64,000 nucleotides of DNA from Fidelibacterota bacterium (GCA_030156395.1 JASGMP010000001.1:43909-107908), one strand, 5' to 3'. Counted from the stretch's first letter, positions 7,470 through 17,416 are shown. The notes: generated by a model not told the origin, from the sequence alone. A program made the numbers and translations.

Positions 7470-10460
7470 ATGAAATGTCTGAAACAATGCCTTACTCACC
7501 TGATGATCTTTTCTTTTCTGGCAGTTCCTCTTTTGGGAGAACCCAATCATCCTGAACTGAACTGGCATACCTTTGAATCGGAACATTTTGTGTATCACTA
7601 TCACGACGGGACAGAACAGACAGCCCGGATGGTCATGAAAGTGGCAGAGGAAATGTATCCTCATGTGACAGGTCTGTATAATTTTGAGCCGGCCACCAAA
7701 ACACAGATTGTGATACAGGACACCGATGATTATGCCAACGGGGGCGCCTATTATTTTGAAAACAAAATCCTGCTATGGGCATCCCCTCTCCAATTTGACC
7801 TGAGGGGAAACCACAACTGGATCCGGAATGTATTCACCCATGAGTTTTCCCATATCGTCTCCTTAGGGAAAGCCATGAAATTTCCCATCACATTTCCTGC
7901 CGCTTATATTCAGATTCTGGACCGTGAAAAACCCTATAAAGACAATATTATCATGGAATATCCCAAGGGAATCGGTGCCATGCCGGTGGCCAATGTGGTT
8001 GTCCCCATGTGGTGGGCTGAAGGTGTTGCCCAGTATCAGTTCGCTGAAAGCAGTGGGGATCTCTGGGATTCACACAGAGATATGCTTCTGAGGGACAGGG
8101 CTTTGCACGGTACCTTATTCAGTTGGAATGAAGCAGCATACTTTGATAAAAAGGGAACGGGGAATGAGTCTGTATACAACACCGGTTTTGCCTTTGTACG
8201 TTATCTGAGCCATACCTATGGTCCTTCTATCCACCGCCGTATCGCTGAAACGGCCGCCTCGGCCCGGCACTGGTCTTTTAACCGGGTTTTCAAATCCGTC
8301 TTCGGAAAAAACGGTCGCGAGATCTACAATGCCTGGCAAGATACCCTCACTGCCAATTATCTCCGGGATACAGAAACAATCCGTAGGCATGAAAAAAAGG
8401 GGGATATCCTCCTACAGAAGGGGCCTGCCTATTTTAATGCCTCCGTCTCTCCCGATGGTGAGAAAATCATTGTGTCCGCTGCAGAAAACAGGGATTATCT
8501 GGGACAGACCTATTTATTCAGACTCATGGAGGATGGCCATCTGGAACCATTGGATAAACACTCCCGTATTCGGGGAGATATGTCCTGGAGCCCTGACAGC
8601 CGCTATATTTACTACGTAAAACAACGCCTTCCCAATATCTATGGCTCAGTTTATTTCGATTTGGCAAAATACGACCTGGAAACGGACGAAACGGAGTTCA
8701 TCACTGAGAATGCCCGTGTGTATTCTGTTGCCGTTTCGGAGGATGGCGAAATATACGTGATTACTGTTCATGACGGAAGCCATAACCTGGCCCGTGTTTC
8801 CCCGGATGGCACCGTGGAACCCTTGACATCCTTTACATACGGTGAACAGGTATATGACATGGATATATCTCCCAATGGAAAAAGCCTCATTTTCGATATG
8901 GCCTTGTTACACGGGAGAAACATCTATAGTCTGGATATCCAAACCCATGAAATACATCCGATATTGCCTTCAGAAAATTGTGACAATCGCCATCCTGCTT
9001 TCACACGGGACGGAAAGTCCATTATTTTCTCCTCGGACCGGACGGGAATTTTCAATCTATACTCCCGGAATCTGGAAAGCGGCGAGGAATTCCTCCTGAC
9101 CAATGTCACGGGAGCAGCTTTCTATCCTGAAAGTACCCCGGAGGGAGACATCCTTTACACCCTGTTTGAAAATGGAATTTTCAAATTGGCAAGGCTTACA
9201 CCCACTAAGGCAGTCAATCCCGCTCATGCTGTGTACCGGCCTTACGCCTTGCCGGATAACGATTATGATCCGACTCAATTGCCTCACATTGAATCTGCCC
9301 CCTATACCTCCCAATTTTCCCGTTTCTTTGTCATGCCCTACCTGATGATTGATTATCTTAAGCCAAAATTGGGTTTTGCCGCCTTTCAGAATGAAGTCCT
9401 GAATAAGTATAATTTGTATACATCCATGGGAATCGCTGCCAATAAGGATATGGATATCTATGCCCGGTTGGATTTCAATTTCCTCCTGCCAACCTTCTAT
9501 TTGGAAGGGTATTATGTCACCTACCACCTGGATCCCCAGTCAGAGCGGCTGTATGAATTGACGGATCTCGAACGGGATATCTCATTCAGACTCTGGGAAG
9601 CCATCGGAGGAATGGAATACCGGTGGATGAATCACCTTTTTCACCTGTCCCTCAATCATCAGCAATATTCCGCTTCCATCACTGATTACGACAAAACCCG
9701 GGGCATCTTGTACGATCCCTTTGGGTATACCTATTTTAAAGGGACCTCAATACAGTCAGACTGGACCTTGGATTTTATTGTGCCGGACTGGCACAGCGAC
9801 ATCAATCCCCGACGCGGCTTTTCCACAAAACTTAGCGCTGCCTACGATTTTAACCGCTACCTTCAGGATTTTGGTATCAGTGAGGAATACAGCACTTTAC
9901 AGGAAATCTACAGCCGTGAAAACACCTTCCGGTTGGAGTTGAATTCCGAACTTTTTATCCCCGTATCTTTTCCGGACCGAAGTGCACTGAGTGTGGCTAT
10001 TAACAGCGGCTGGCAGGAAAATACGGAAATTGACAGTTTTTTCCATTACTACGGAGGGGGCCGTCCGGGACTGAAAGGCTATCCCTTCTATTCCATCGAA
10101 GGAACCCAGAAAATGGTCGTGACGGGGATGTATCGCTTTCCGGTGATCCCGGACATGCACATTGGATTAGAACCCTTCTTTTTTAACCGTTTGTATGCCG
10201 GGATCTATTACCAGGCCGGGGATGCCTGGCGTGGCGGATTGGGAGATCTTGACATAAAACAAAATGTGGGCATCGAACTCCGCCTGGGCGGACACTCCTT
10301 TTATGCCTATCCCCTGGCTATCTCACTGGATGCTGTTTATGGCCTGGATTCCTTTAGCCGGCTGGATGAAGCCAATGGAAAGATGGTCACTTTCGGAAAA
10401 GAGTGGCGGTTTTATTGGTCCGTTCTCTTTAACTTTCCCAACAGGACTGATCCCTTATAA
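7470..10460 (+). CDS. Gluzincin-like peptidase with TolB-type propeller and C-terminal outer-membrane barrel
   Basis: A 996-residue product in three parts. After a signal peptide (about 1-23), residues about 30-290 form a peptidase-MA-like domain with THEFSHIV (H124, E125, H128) and WWAEGVAQY (E184 as likely third zinc ligand), so its zinc site looks intact, unlike its neighbour. Residues about 310-600 carry PD40/TolB-type propeller blades (SPDGEKIIVSAAENRD, MSWSPDSRYIYYV, ISPNGKSLIFDM, FTRDGKSIIFSSDR). The rest is beta-barrel of the Omp85/surface-antigen kind, with the GGGRPGLKGYPF block near 850 resembling the conserved GGxxxxRGY element. Probably an outer-membrane-anchored protease or processing factor. 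It begins four bases after the pseudo-peptidase gene. Confidence 0.8.
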   Translation: MKCLKQCLTHLMIFSFLAVPLLGEPNHPELNWHTFESEHFVYHYHDGTEQTARMVMKVAEEMYPHVTGLYNFEPATKTQIVIQDTDDYANGGAYYFENKILLWASPLQFDLRGNHNWIRNVFTHEFSHIVSLGKAMKFPITFPAAYIQILDREKPYKDNIIMEYPKGIGAMPVANVVVPMWWAEGVAQYQFAESSGDLWDSHRDMLLRDRALHGTLFSWNEAAYFDKKGTGNESVYNTGFAFVRYLSHTYGPSIHRRIAETAASARHWSFNRVFKSVFGKNGREIYNAWQDTLTANYLRDTETIRRHEKKGDILLQKGPAYFNASVSPDGEKIIVSAAENRDYLGQTYLFRLMEDGHLEPLDKHSRIRGDMSWSPDSRYIYYVKQRLPNIYGSVYFDLAKYDLETDETEFITENARVYSVAVSEDGEIYVITVHDGSHNLARVSPDGTVEPLTSFTYGEQVYDMDISPNGKSLIFDMALLHGRNIYSLDIQTHEIHPILPSENCDNRHPAFTRDGKSIIFSSDRTGIFNLYSRNLESGEEFLLTNVTGAAFYPESTPEGDILYTLFENGIFKLARLTPTKAVNPAHAVYRPYALPDNDYDPTQLPHIESAPYTSQFSRFFVMPYLMIDYLKPKLGFAAFQNEVLNKYNLYTSMGIAANKDMDIYARLDFNFLLPTFYLEGYYVTYHLDPQSERLYELTDLERDISFRLWEAIGGMEYRWMNHLFHLSLNHQQYSASITDYDKTRGILYDPFGYTYFKGTSIQSDWTLDFIVPDWHSDINPRRGFSTKLSAAYDFNRYLQDFGISEEYSTLQEIYSRENTFRLELNSELFIPVSFPDRSALSVAINSGWQENTEIDSFFHYYGGGRPGLKGYPFYSIEGTQKMVVTGMYRFPVIPDMHIGLEPFFFNRLYAGIYYQAGDAWRGGLGDLDIKQNVGIELRLGGHSFYAYPLAISLDAVYGLDSFSRLDEANGKMVTFGKEWRFYWSVLFNFPNRTDPL

Positions 10461-10468
10461 GGAAAATC

Positions 10469-11284
10469 ATGAAACGTATCATCCTCCTTTTTCTGATCCT
10501 GAGTGCGACGGTGTCAGGACAAAAAATTGAGAAAATCCAGGTTGGGCAGGTGGAAAAAAATCCAAAAAAAGCGATGCTCATGTCTGCCGTTTTACCGGGA
10601 AGCGGTCAATTCTATTCACAATCCTATTCATGGGGGATTCTTTATTCCGCGCTTGAACTGGCAGGCATCAGTGGTGCGGTCTATTACAATCAGGCAGGAA
10701 ACACCAAAACAAATGACTATAAATCTTTTGCCGATAATCACTGGGATGTCATCCGTTGGCTGGATGACTATTACGGGGAATATGAACAACCCTACACCAA
10801 TCCAGCAGCAGAAAAAACGCACAATGTCTATCTTAGTATCGGGTCACATCGTTATACTTTCACAGAATTTATACAGACCTTTGAAACCTGGGAAGACTGG
10901 CAGGCGTACCGGGATCAGATTGAACTAGAAAAAGAATATCACTTTTACGAAAATATCAGCAAATACAAGCAGTTCAAACAGGGATGGGATGACTGGCAGG
11001 AATACAAAGATGATCCTGATTATCAGGTGATTCAACGCTCATCTCCTCATCAGGAACACTATGCCAACATGCGGAAAGATGCCAATGACTTTTTGAAACG
11101 TTCCACCTATTTTACATCCGCTCTTATGTTTAATCACCTGTTTTCGGCCGTTGATGCGTATTTTCGTACAACCCGATGGAACAAACGCTTTGCACACCGT
11201 GTACATATGAACATGGTGCCCAATCTGTCTTCCCGGAATCAGGGCTTAATGTTTCACATGCAAATTGATTTGGCAGGCTTATGA
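10469..11284 (+). CDS. DUF5683-type membrane/envelope protein
   Basis: A 271-residue protein with a signal peptide (MKRIILLFLILSATVSGQ) and then the DUF5683 hallmark KAMLMSAVLPGSGQFYSQSYSWGILYSALELAG, a Pro-Gly-x-Gly-Gln turn inside hydrophobic helices. The middle (about 85-205) is a charged, Trp/Tyr-rich insert that looks coiled; a last hydrophobic segment near 213-232 is followed by a basic tail. The family is common in FCB genomes without an assigned function. It shares a four-base ATGA overlap with the BamD-like gene, suggesting a role in envelope assembly. Confidence 0.75.
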   Translation: MKRIILLFLILSATVSGQKIEKIQVGQVEKNPKKAMLMSAVLPGSGQFYSQSYSWGILYSALELAGISGAVYYNQAGNTKTNDYKSFADNHWDVIRWLDDYYGEYEQPYTNPAAEKTHNVYLSIGSHRYTFTEFIQTFETWEDWQAYRDQIELEKEYHFYENISKYKQFKQGWDDWQEYKDDPDYQVIQRSSPHQEHYANMRKDANDFLKRSTYFTSALMFNHLFSAVDAYFRTTRWNKRFAHRVHMNMVPNLSSRNQGLMFHMQIDLAGL

Positions 11285-12033
11285 AATCTTACACACAGAC
11301 TTTTCTCTTGTTCTCCGTCATCTTTGTCATCCTGTGGGGATGTTCCGGTTCCAAAACCGTTGATACCGGTTCCTTTATGCAGCGATATGAAAAAGGGAAT
11401 CAGCTCTATGAGGATGAAAAATATTATAAAGCGATCGACCACTTTACGTTTGTGGTTTACAACGCACCCGGAAGTGATATTGCCGATGACGCCCAATTCA
11501 AACTGGCAAAATCTCATTATTATTTAGAAGAATATCTGGTAGCCATCGACGAATTTCAACGGTTATTGCTCCGTTGGCCGGCCAGTGACCTGGCTGAAGA
11601 AGCGGATTTCATGATCGGTGAATGCTATTTTGAACTATCCCCTATCTATCAAAGGGATCAAACCTATACATACGATGCCATTCAACAGTACCAGGATTTC
11701 ATCGAGACATACCCCCACAGCAAATTCCGGCAACAGGCTGAAGAACGGATTCAGACATGTCGTTTGAAACTGGCCAAAAAAGTATTTGATGCCGGTGAAC
11801 TGTATATGATTCTACGGGAATGGAGAGCGGCAATCATCACCTTTGAAGAAATTATCAATAAATACTACGACACACCTCTCTATCAGCCCACTCTGCTGAA
11901 TATGGCGGAATGTTACAAGAAGATCGGAGATGTGGAGAAACTGTCAGAAATATATGGAGAAATTGACAAAACCAAACTGGAATCACCTCAGGACAGACTC
12001 CGTTACAATTCCCTGATGAACACCCCGGACTGA
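11281..12033 (+). CDS. bamD: BamD-like outer-membrane assembly lipoprotein
   Basis: A 250-residue lipoprotein: signal peptide with lipobox ending at the Cys in VILWGCSGS, then BamD/YfiO-type TPR repeats (YEKGNQLYEDEKYYKAI, DDAQFKLAKSHYYLEEY, EEADFMIGECYFELSP, then TYPHSKFRQQAEERI). In the BAM complex BamD recruits substrates to BamA at the inner face of the outer membrane. Length fits BamD (about 240-270). It overlaps the DUF5683 gene by four bases and is followed by nadD. A second BamD-like lipoprotein lies next to bamA at 61972-62499; this longer copy is the better match to true BamD, but which one binds BamA cannot be decided from sequence alone. Confidence 0.8.
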   Translation: MKSYTQTFLLFSVIFVILWGCSGSKTVDTGSFMQRYEKGNQLYEDEKYYKAIDHFTFVVYNAPGSDIADDAQFKLAKSHYYLEEYLVAIDEFQRLLLRWPASDLAEEADFMIGECYFELSPIYQRDQTYTYDAIQQYQDFIETYPHSKFRQQAEERIQTCRLKLAKKVFDAGELYMILREWRAAIITFEEIINKYYDTPLYQPTLLNMAECYKKIGDVEKLSEIYGEIDKTKLESPQDRLRYNSLMNTPD

Positions 12034-12044
12034 AAGTAAAACCC

Positions 12045-12632
12045 ATGAATCTTTGTTTATATGGTGGATCCTTTGATCCCGTCCATAACGGTCATCTCTT
12101 TTATGCCCGCAAGGCACAAGAGCAACTGGCACCGGACCGGATCATTCTAATGCCAGCAAACCGATCTCCATTCAAAGAGAAAAATCCTTCAGCGGGAATC
12201 CATCGGCTGGAAATGCTCAAACGGGCTTTTATGGATATGGAAAACATCCAAATCAGCACCTGGGAGCTTGAAAAACCCGGCCCTTCTTACACAATTGATA
12301 CGGTCAGACACTTAATATCCCTTTATGATGCCATTAAAAAATTATACATTCTCGCCGGTATGGATCAAATAGCTGAAATAGAAAAATGGAAGGATATTGA
12401 AGAGATGCTGTCGCTCGGTGTCTCGTTTGGTGTTTTTCCCAGAAAAGGTTACAATTTCTCAGATATTCATCCCGATTTCCGACCACGTTGTGTTTTGATT
12501 GACGGACCCGTTGTGGAAATCAGCGCGTCAGACCTACGAGAAAAAATCCGCAAAGGTGAAGATGTGTCAGATCTGATCCCTTCATCCGTCTTGAACTATA
12601 TTCAGGAAAATAAACTTTATATTCATGCCTGA
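12045..12632 (+). CDS. nadD: Nicotinate-nucleotide adenylyltransferase
   Basis: Adenylates nicotinate mononucleotide to deamido-NAD in NAD biosynthesis. The 195-residue protein opens with LCLYGGSFDPVHNGHLFYA, the nucleotidyltransferase GxFDPxHxGH signature, and ends with VEISASDLREKIRKGEDV, the variant of the ISSTxIR adenylate-binding motif, plus the typical YIQENKLY tail. Size is normal for NadD. The start ATG is 12 bases after the BamD-like gene; the 3' end overlaps the exchanger gene by eight bases, so it is in the envelope operon despite a metabolic role. Confidence 0.93.
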   Translation: MNLCLYGGSFDPVHNGHLFYARKAQEQLAPDRIILMPANRSPFKEKNPSAGIHRLEMLKRAFMDMENIQISTWELEKPGPSYTIDTVRHLISLYDAIKKLYILAGMDQIAEIEKWKDIEEMLSLGVSFGVFPRKGYNFSDIHPDFRPRCVLIDGPVVEISASDLREKIRKGEDVSDLIPSSVLNYIQENKLYIHA

Positions 12633-13575
12633 ACTCGTACAACAACTGATGTTGTTTGCCATCGGCATTGTGCTGCTATATTACGGGGCGGATTTTCTGG
12701 TCCGTGGAGGAGCTAATATTGCCCGGATTTTGGGGGTAAAACCCTTGGTCATTGGGCTCACCATCGTGGCATTCGGGACATCCATGCCTGAATTTTTGGT
12801 AGGGACTGTGGCATCCATCAAGGGACAGTCGGATATTGCTATCGGGAATGTAGTAGGAAGCAATATCGCCAACATCGCCTTGATTTTGGGACTTTCTGCA
12901 CTCTTCTCGCCCTTGATCATACACTATAAGATGATCCGGAAAGAACTCATATTTCTCCTTATCTCATCACTGGTTTTCATATACTTTATTCGTGATGGTG
13001 TGAATTTTGGGGAAGGTCTTCTTTTTGTGGCGATCCTTGTGGGTTATACCGTCTATCTGGCCATGCATCCCGGAGAGGTTCCGATTGTTGAAGAGCTGCC
13101 GGAAAAAACAAATTCAACATGGATGAACATATTTTTTATTGTGATCGGTGTAACAGGACTTACTTTTGGTTCAGACTGGCTTGTAAGCTCAGCCGTTTAC
13201 ATCGCACAACTTATCAAAATCCCGGACATCGTGATTGGGATGACCATTGTGGCTGTGGGCACTTCTCTTCCCGAACTGGCTGCCAGTGTGACGGCTGCGG
13301 TGAAAAATGAGACAGATATTTCCGTGGGGAATATCATCGGGTCCAATTTGTTTAACATGTTTTTTGTGATCGGTGGTATTAGTCTCTTCAAACATGTCCC
13401 TGTTAACCCCATCATTTTTACTTTTGAAATCCCTGTCATGCTGGGGCTCGTCATTATTCTTTTTCCCATGATTATCCTTCAGAAAGGATTAAACCGCTAT
13501 TGCGGAGTGATTCTGATAGTCATTTATATCGTGTTTAATCTCTATCTGTATATGACGCGGCAAATGCCCCTATGA
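12625..13575 (+). CDS. CaCA-family sodium/calcium exchanger (YrbG type)
   Basis: A 316-residue inner-membrane protein with about ten hydrophobic segments in two inverted halves. Each half has the alpha-repeat ion-binding motif: AFGTSMPEFLVGTVAS near residues 50-65 and AVGTSLPELAASVTAA near 210-226, followed by GNVVGSNIANIALILG and GNIIGSNLFNMFFVIG. These are diagnostic of the YrbG/CaCA family, which exports Ca2+ or another cation in exchange for Na+ or H+. It overlaps nadD by eight bases and the methyltransferase by four, indicating tight co-expression. Confidence 0.9.
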   Translation: MPELVQQLMLFAIGIVLLYYGADFLVRGGANIARILGVKPLVIGLTIVAFGTSMPEFLVGTVASIKGQSDIAIGNVVGSNIANIALILGLSALFSPLIIHYKMIRKELIFLLISSLVFIYFIRDGVNFGEGLLFVAILVGYTVYLAMHPGEVPIVEELPEKTNSTWMNIFFIVIGVTGLTFGSDWLVSSAVYIAQLIKIPDIVIGMTIVAVGTSLPELAASVTAAVKNETDISVGNIIGSNLFNMFFVIGGISLFKHVPVNPIIFTFEIPVMLGLVIILFPMIILQKGLNRYCGVILIVIYIVFNLYLYMTRQMPL

Positions 13576-14351
13576 GCCACCCCCTTCATATCATTCCGCC
13601 TTATAGCCGGTCTGCAGATTTTTACGACGAGCTCATGGCAGATATTGATTATGAAGGATGGGCAGAATATTTACTGGATCTATCAGCCGAACTCAATATC
13701 CGGACAGATGCCATTATCGATTTTTCCTGTGGTACAGGGACTCTTTTACACCACTTATCCGCCAGATGCCGGCAAATTCGTGGACTGGATATTTCAGAAT
13801 CCATGATCCGGCAGGCGAAAACAAAATATCCTGAACATGAATGGCTTATCGGCGATATGATGACAGCAACCATGCCAGAAGGCTTTTCGTTAGGACTCAA
13901 TCTCCACGACTCTTTGAATTACATAAAAGATACGAAGGCTTTAAAGCATTATATTCATCGCATGCAAAAATCCTGCAAACCGGGACAAAGTCTATATTTT
14001 GATTTTGCCCTTCCGGCTTTGATTGAAAAATATTTTATCCATCAGGACGAGACAAAATATATGCGGAATGGGGATATTGTCCACCGTAGGCATGAGTACT
14101 TAAAGGGAGAAAATCTCTGTCTAACATATCTGGAAATCACCCATAGGGAGCAACGCGTTCTGGAAATCCATTCTCAGCGTATCTGGCCTTTTCATGAATT
14201 AAAAGAAATGTTTATTGGATTACCGACTCAGAATCTCTTATTTTTAGAAGAATTTACATACCTGGAGGCACATGAACTATCTGAACGCTTATTGGTTGTA
14301 ATGACCCATGATTACGTGCAGCAAACTGACCGTCAATTTCGGAAACGGTGA
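13572..14351 (+). CDS. Class I SAM-dependent methyltransferase
   Basis: A 259-residue cytosolic protein with the class I methyltransferase core: motif I IIDFSCGTGTLLHHLS near residues 51-66, motif II acidic LDISESMIRQAK, then WLIGDMMTATMP and LGLNLHDSLNYI. This arrangement is typical of small-molecule methyltransferases of the Methyltransf_11/25 type with a C-terminal beta-rich lid. The substrate is not evident. The 5' end overlaps the exchanger gene by four bases and the 3' end overlaps ftsE by 44 bases. Confidence 0.82.
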   Translation: MSHPLHIIPPYSRSADFYDELMADIDYEGWAEYLLDLSAELNIRTDAIIDFSCGTGTLLHHLSARCRQIRGLDISESMIRQAKTKYPEHEWLIGDMMTATMPEGFSLGLNLHDSLNYIKDTKALKHYIHRMQKSCKPGQSLYFDFALPALIEKYFIHQDETKYMRNGDIVHRRHEYLKGENLCLTYLEITHREQRVLEIHSQRIWPFHELKEMFIGLPTQNLLFLEEFTYLEAHELSERLLVVMTHDYVQQTDRQFRKR

Positions 14352-14960
14352 AGGCATCCGGAATATTACCACCCAGTTTTACGAAGGGGATTTCACCCTG
14401 CTGCTGGGTCCTACGGGGTGCGGTAAATCCACCCTGATGCGTGTGATGTATATGGATATTCTGCCAAGTAAAGGGTATATCAGCATCCGAAACTGGGACA
14501 GCCGGAAAATCAGCAAGCGGCAGATACTGAAACTCCGCCAGGGTATTGGGATTATCTTTCAGGATTTCCGCCTGATTGAAAACCTGAATGTCTTTGAAAA
14601 TGTCGCTTTGCCCCTGATTATGACCGGTCACTCCCGAAAAGCCATTCACGAAAGAGTGAGTGTGATCCTCGACGAAGTGGGCCTTTTGGAAACGTGGCGT
14701 CAGAAAGCCGGATCCTTAAGTGGCGGAGAGAAACAACGGGTTGCCATTGCCCGGGCAATTGTAAAAAAACCTTTTCTCATTCTTGCAGACGAACCGACTG
14801 GCAATCTGGACCCTGAAGCCGCTAACACCGTTTTTGAATTATTAAAGAAAATCAATGCCCTGGGTACGTCGGTCATCATGGCTACGCATAATTATACCCT
14901 GATTGAAGATACGGATTACCGACGGATATATATGGAAAACGGAAGCTTGGTGGATTTATA

Positions 14961-14961
<1 letters not shown>
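14308..14961 (+). CDS. ftsE: Cell-division ABC ATPase FtsE
   Basis: ATPase partner of FtsX at the septum, where FtsEX controls peptidoglycan hydrolases. The 217-residue sequence has Walker [10 protein letters not shown] (34-42), Q-loop IIFQDFRLI, signature [14 protein letters not shown], Walker [15 protein letters not shown] and an H-loop in MATHNYTL. The FtsE-specific pattern of a short ATPase with the FQDFRLI and DEPTGNLD blocks, and immediate linkage to ftsX with a one-base TAATG overlap, support the assignment over a generic LolD-type ATPase. The start at 14308 lies inside the methyltransferase gene. Confidence 0.92.
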
Positions 14962-15875
<914 letters not shown>

Positions 15876-15904
15876 AAAAAAAGGGTGCCTCGCACCCTTT
15901 TTTT
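15876..15904. terminator. Bidirectional terminator between ftsX and groES
   Basis: A perfect inverted repeat: seven A, GGGTGC, loop CTC, GCACCC, seven T. The U-tract exists on both strands, so it serves convergent ftsX (+) and groES (-). Confidence 0.95.
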
Positions 15905-15920
15905 ATGATTTTTCCTAAGA

Positions 15921-16193
15921 TCAGTCCTCTATAATTGCAAGAATATCACTCCGCTGGAGAAGAATATATTCCTTATCATCCAACTTGATCTCTTCTCCCG
16001 CATACTTTCCATAGAGTACTTTATCACCGGGTTTGACGAGTTCTTTCAGCTCTTCGTCTGTTCCCACTTCAATAATGGTCCCCAGATGTTTTTTCTCTTT
16101 GGCCGTATCGGGAATGATAATCCCGCTGGCTGTCTTTTCTTCCTGGGGAGCTGTTTCTACAAGCACGCGATCATCAAGTGGTTTGATTTTCAT
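15921..16193 (-). CDS. groES: Co-chaperonin GroES
   Basis: The 90-residue heptameric lid of the GroEL chaperonin. Family features are MKIKPLDDRVLVE, the mobile-loop SGIIIPDTAKEK, GTIIEVG, VKPGDKVLYGKYAGEEIKLDDKEYILLQRSDILAII. A strong GGAGGAAATTC precedes the ATG. GroEL is normally the next gene, but here the gene ends 17 bases before a terminator and the next gene is convergent ftsX, so groEL must be elsewhere. It is transcribed 16 bases after the glutaredoxin gene, probably on the same message. Confidence 0.96.
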   Translation of the reverse strand: MKIKPLDDRVLVETAPQEEKTASGIIIPDTAKEKKHLGTIIEVGTDEELKELVKPGDKVLYGKYAGEEIKLDDKEYILLQRSDILAIIED

Positions 16194-16209
16194 GAATTTC
16201 CTCCGACTC

Positions 16210-16455
16210 TCATGTTTTGAGATTTAACATTTTATCTATTTTGGGTCTGTCAAAACCTACAATGGGTCTGTTGTTTATCCATAGCTGGGGCACTCCTTGT
16301 TGCCCGCTTTTTCGCATCATGTCCTGAGCCGCTTTTGTGTTACGGCTTACATCCACTTCTTTGAACCGGATCTTTTTCTCAATGAGATACCGCTTCACCT
16401 GTTTGCAAAAGGTACACGTGGGGGTCGTAAAAATAATCACTCGTTTCTGTTCCAT
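16210..16455 (-). CDS. Glutaredoxin-like protein
   Basis: An 81-residue thioredoxin-fold protein. It begins with MEQKRVIIFTTPTCTFCKQ, placing a redox CxxC (CTFC) at the N-terminal end of the first helix, then KEVDVSRN, GVPQLWINNRPIVGFD with the cis-proline of glutaredoxins. The NrdH/YruB-type subfamily reduces ribonucleotide reductase or other disulfides. I take the internal ATG at 16453-16455 because GGGAG sits at the right distance upstream; the upstream start would add nine unmatched residues. Neighbours are the ECF sigma pair upstream and groES downstream, suggesting a stress or redox theme. Confidence 0.85.
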   Translation of the reverse strand: MEQKRVIIFTTPTCTFCKQVKRYLIEKKIRFKEVDVSRNTKAAQDMMRKSGQQGVPQLWINNRPIVGFDRPKIDKMLNLKT

Positions 16456-16538
16456 AGCACTCCCAAAATCCGGCCTTGTCAAATAGCATAGTAATAGCCT
16501 ATTAATTTAACAAGGTCCTTCATTTTTTTCAATTTTTT

Positions 16539-16796
16539 TCACTCCTTGAAATCCTCAAGATTCAGAACATTCAGAAGCCGCAATTCCATTTCTTCTTCCA
16601 TATCCTTTTCATTGTCTACTTGCCGGTACATTTCAATCGTTTTTTCCACGGAGTTGTAGAAGAAATGGCAATCGGGACACTTTTCCAGTTCAACGGCAAT
16701 TCCCTTGCAGATCTCTTCATCCATATCCTGGGACAGGCCAAGGCAGAGTTTTTCAAAGGGTGTTAACGGTTTTTTTTCGGTTTTTTCATTTTTCAT
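16539..16796 (-). CDS. Small cysteine-rich putative anti-sigma factor
   Basis: An 85-residue acidic soluble protein with Cys in EKLCLGLSQ, EEICKGIAV and the pair CPDC. The layout matches the zinc-binding anti-sigma domain (Cys, then His-x3-Cys-x2-Cys), but the expected histidine four residues before CPDC is a glutamate. No transmembrane helix is present, so if it binds the sigma factor it does so in the cytosol. It overlaps the upstream sigma gene by 11 bases, a strong sign of paired function. The C-terminal third is highly charged and probably helical. Function is inferred from arrangement more than from sequence. Confidence 0.6.
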   Translation of the reverse strand: MKNEKTEKKPLTPFEKLCLGLSQDMDEEICKGIAVELEKCPDCHFFYNSVEKTIEMYRQVDNEKDMEEEMELRLLNVLNLEDFKE

Positions 16797-17373
16797 TGAA
16801 CTGACCTTCCTGAAAATATTTTTGCAGATTCTGTCTGAGATAATAGCGGGCCCTCATCAGGCGGACTTTAACATTGGATTCAGTAAGATCCAGTAGTTTT
16901 TGGGTCTCGATGGTGGAAAGGCCCTCCAAATCTCTCAGAATGAAAACGGAGCGGTATATCGCCGGGAGTTCTTTCACCGCATTATCCAGCAATTTCCGAA
17001 ACTCTTCGTTGGATATGAGCTTCTGATTGAAAGCCGGCCATTCTGACAGGTGTTGCCCGTGAATCGATTCAATATCCGGATCGGACAAAGACACCATGGC
17101 ACTCCCCTTGTTCCTGTCCCTGAGTTTTTGAAGTGAAATATTCATAGTGATCCTGTAAAGCCAGGTAAAAAACTGGGACCGTCCTTCGAAGGTATGAAGT
17201 TTCCGCAGAGCTGTCAGGAAAGTTTCCTGCATCACATCTTCAGCATCTTCCTTATCCCGCATCATTCGCAAGGCCAGATTGAAGACTTTTTTCTCATATC
17301 TCAGGACGAGCTGGGCCTGGGCTTTCCGGTCTCCGTTCTGCGCTTTTTCAATGAGCTCAAGTTCATCTTTCAC
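16786..17373 (-). CDS. ECF-type RNA polymerase sigma factor
   Basis: A 195-residue sigma-E-like protein. Region 2 (about 20-90) contains LVLRYEKKVFNLALRMM, DAEDVMQETFLTALRKL and FTWLYRITMNISLQKLR for core binding and -10 recognition; region 4 (about 135-185) has LPAIYRSVFILRDLEGLSTIETQKLLDLTESNVKVRLMRAR, the -35 helix-turn-helix. A GTG start at 17371-17373 follows an AAGGATG ribosome-binding site. The next gene encodes a small Cys-rich protein that is probably its regulator; glutaredoxin and groES follow, so the regulon may include redox and folding stress genes. Confidence 0.9.
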   Translation of the reverse strand: MKDELELIEKAQNGDRKAQAQLVLRYEKKVFNLALRMMRDKEDAEDVMQETFLTALRKLHTFEGRSQFFTWLYRITMNISLQKLRDRNKGSAMVSLSDPDIESIHGQHLSEWPAFNQKLISNEEFRKLLDNAVKELPAIYRSVFILRDLEGLSTIETQKLLDLTESNVKVRLMRARYYLRQNLQKYFQEGQFNEK

Positions 17374-17416
17374 ATTTCATCCTTTTTAGATGATTTTTAT
17401 CTGGGAGGTTACAAGC

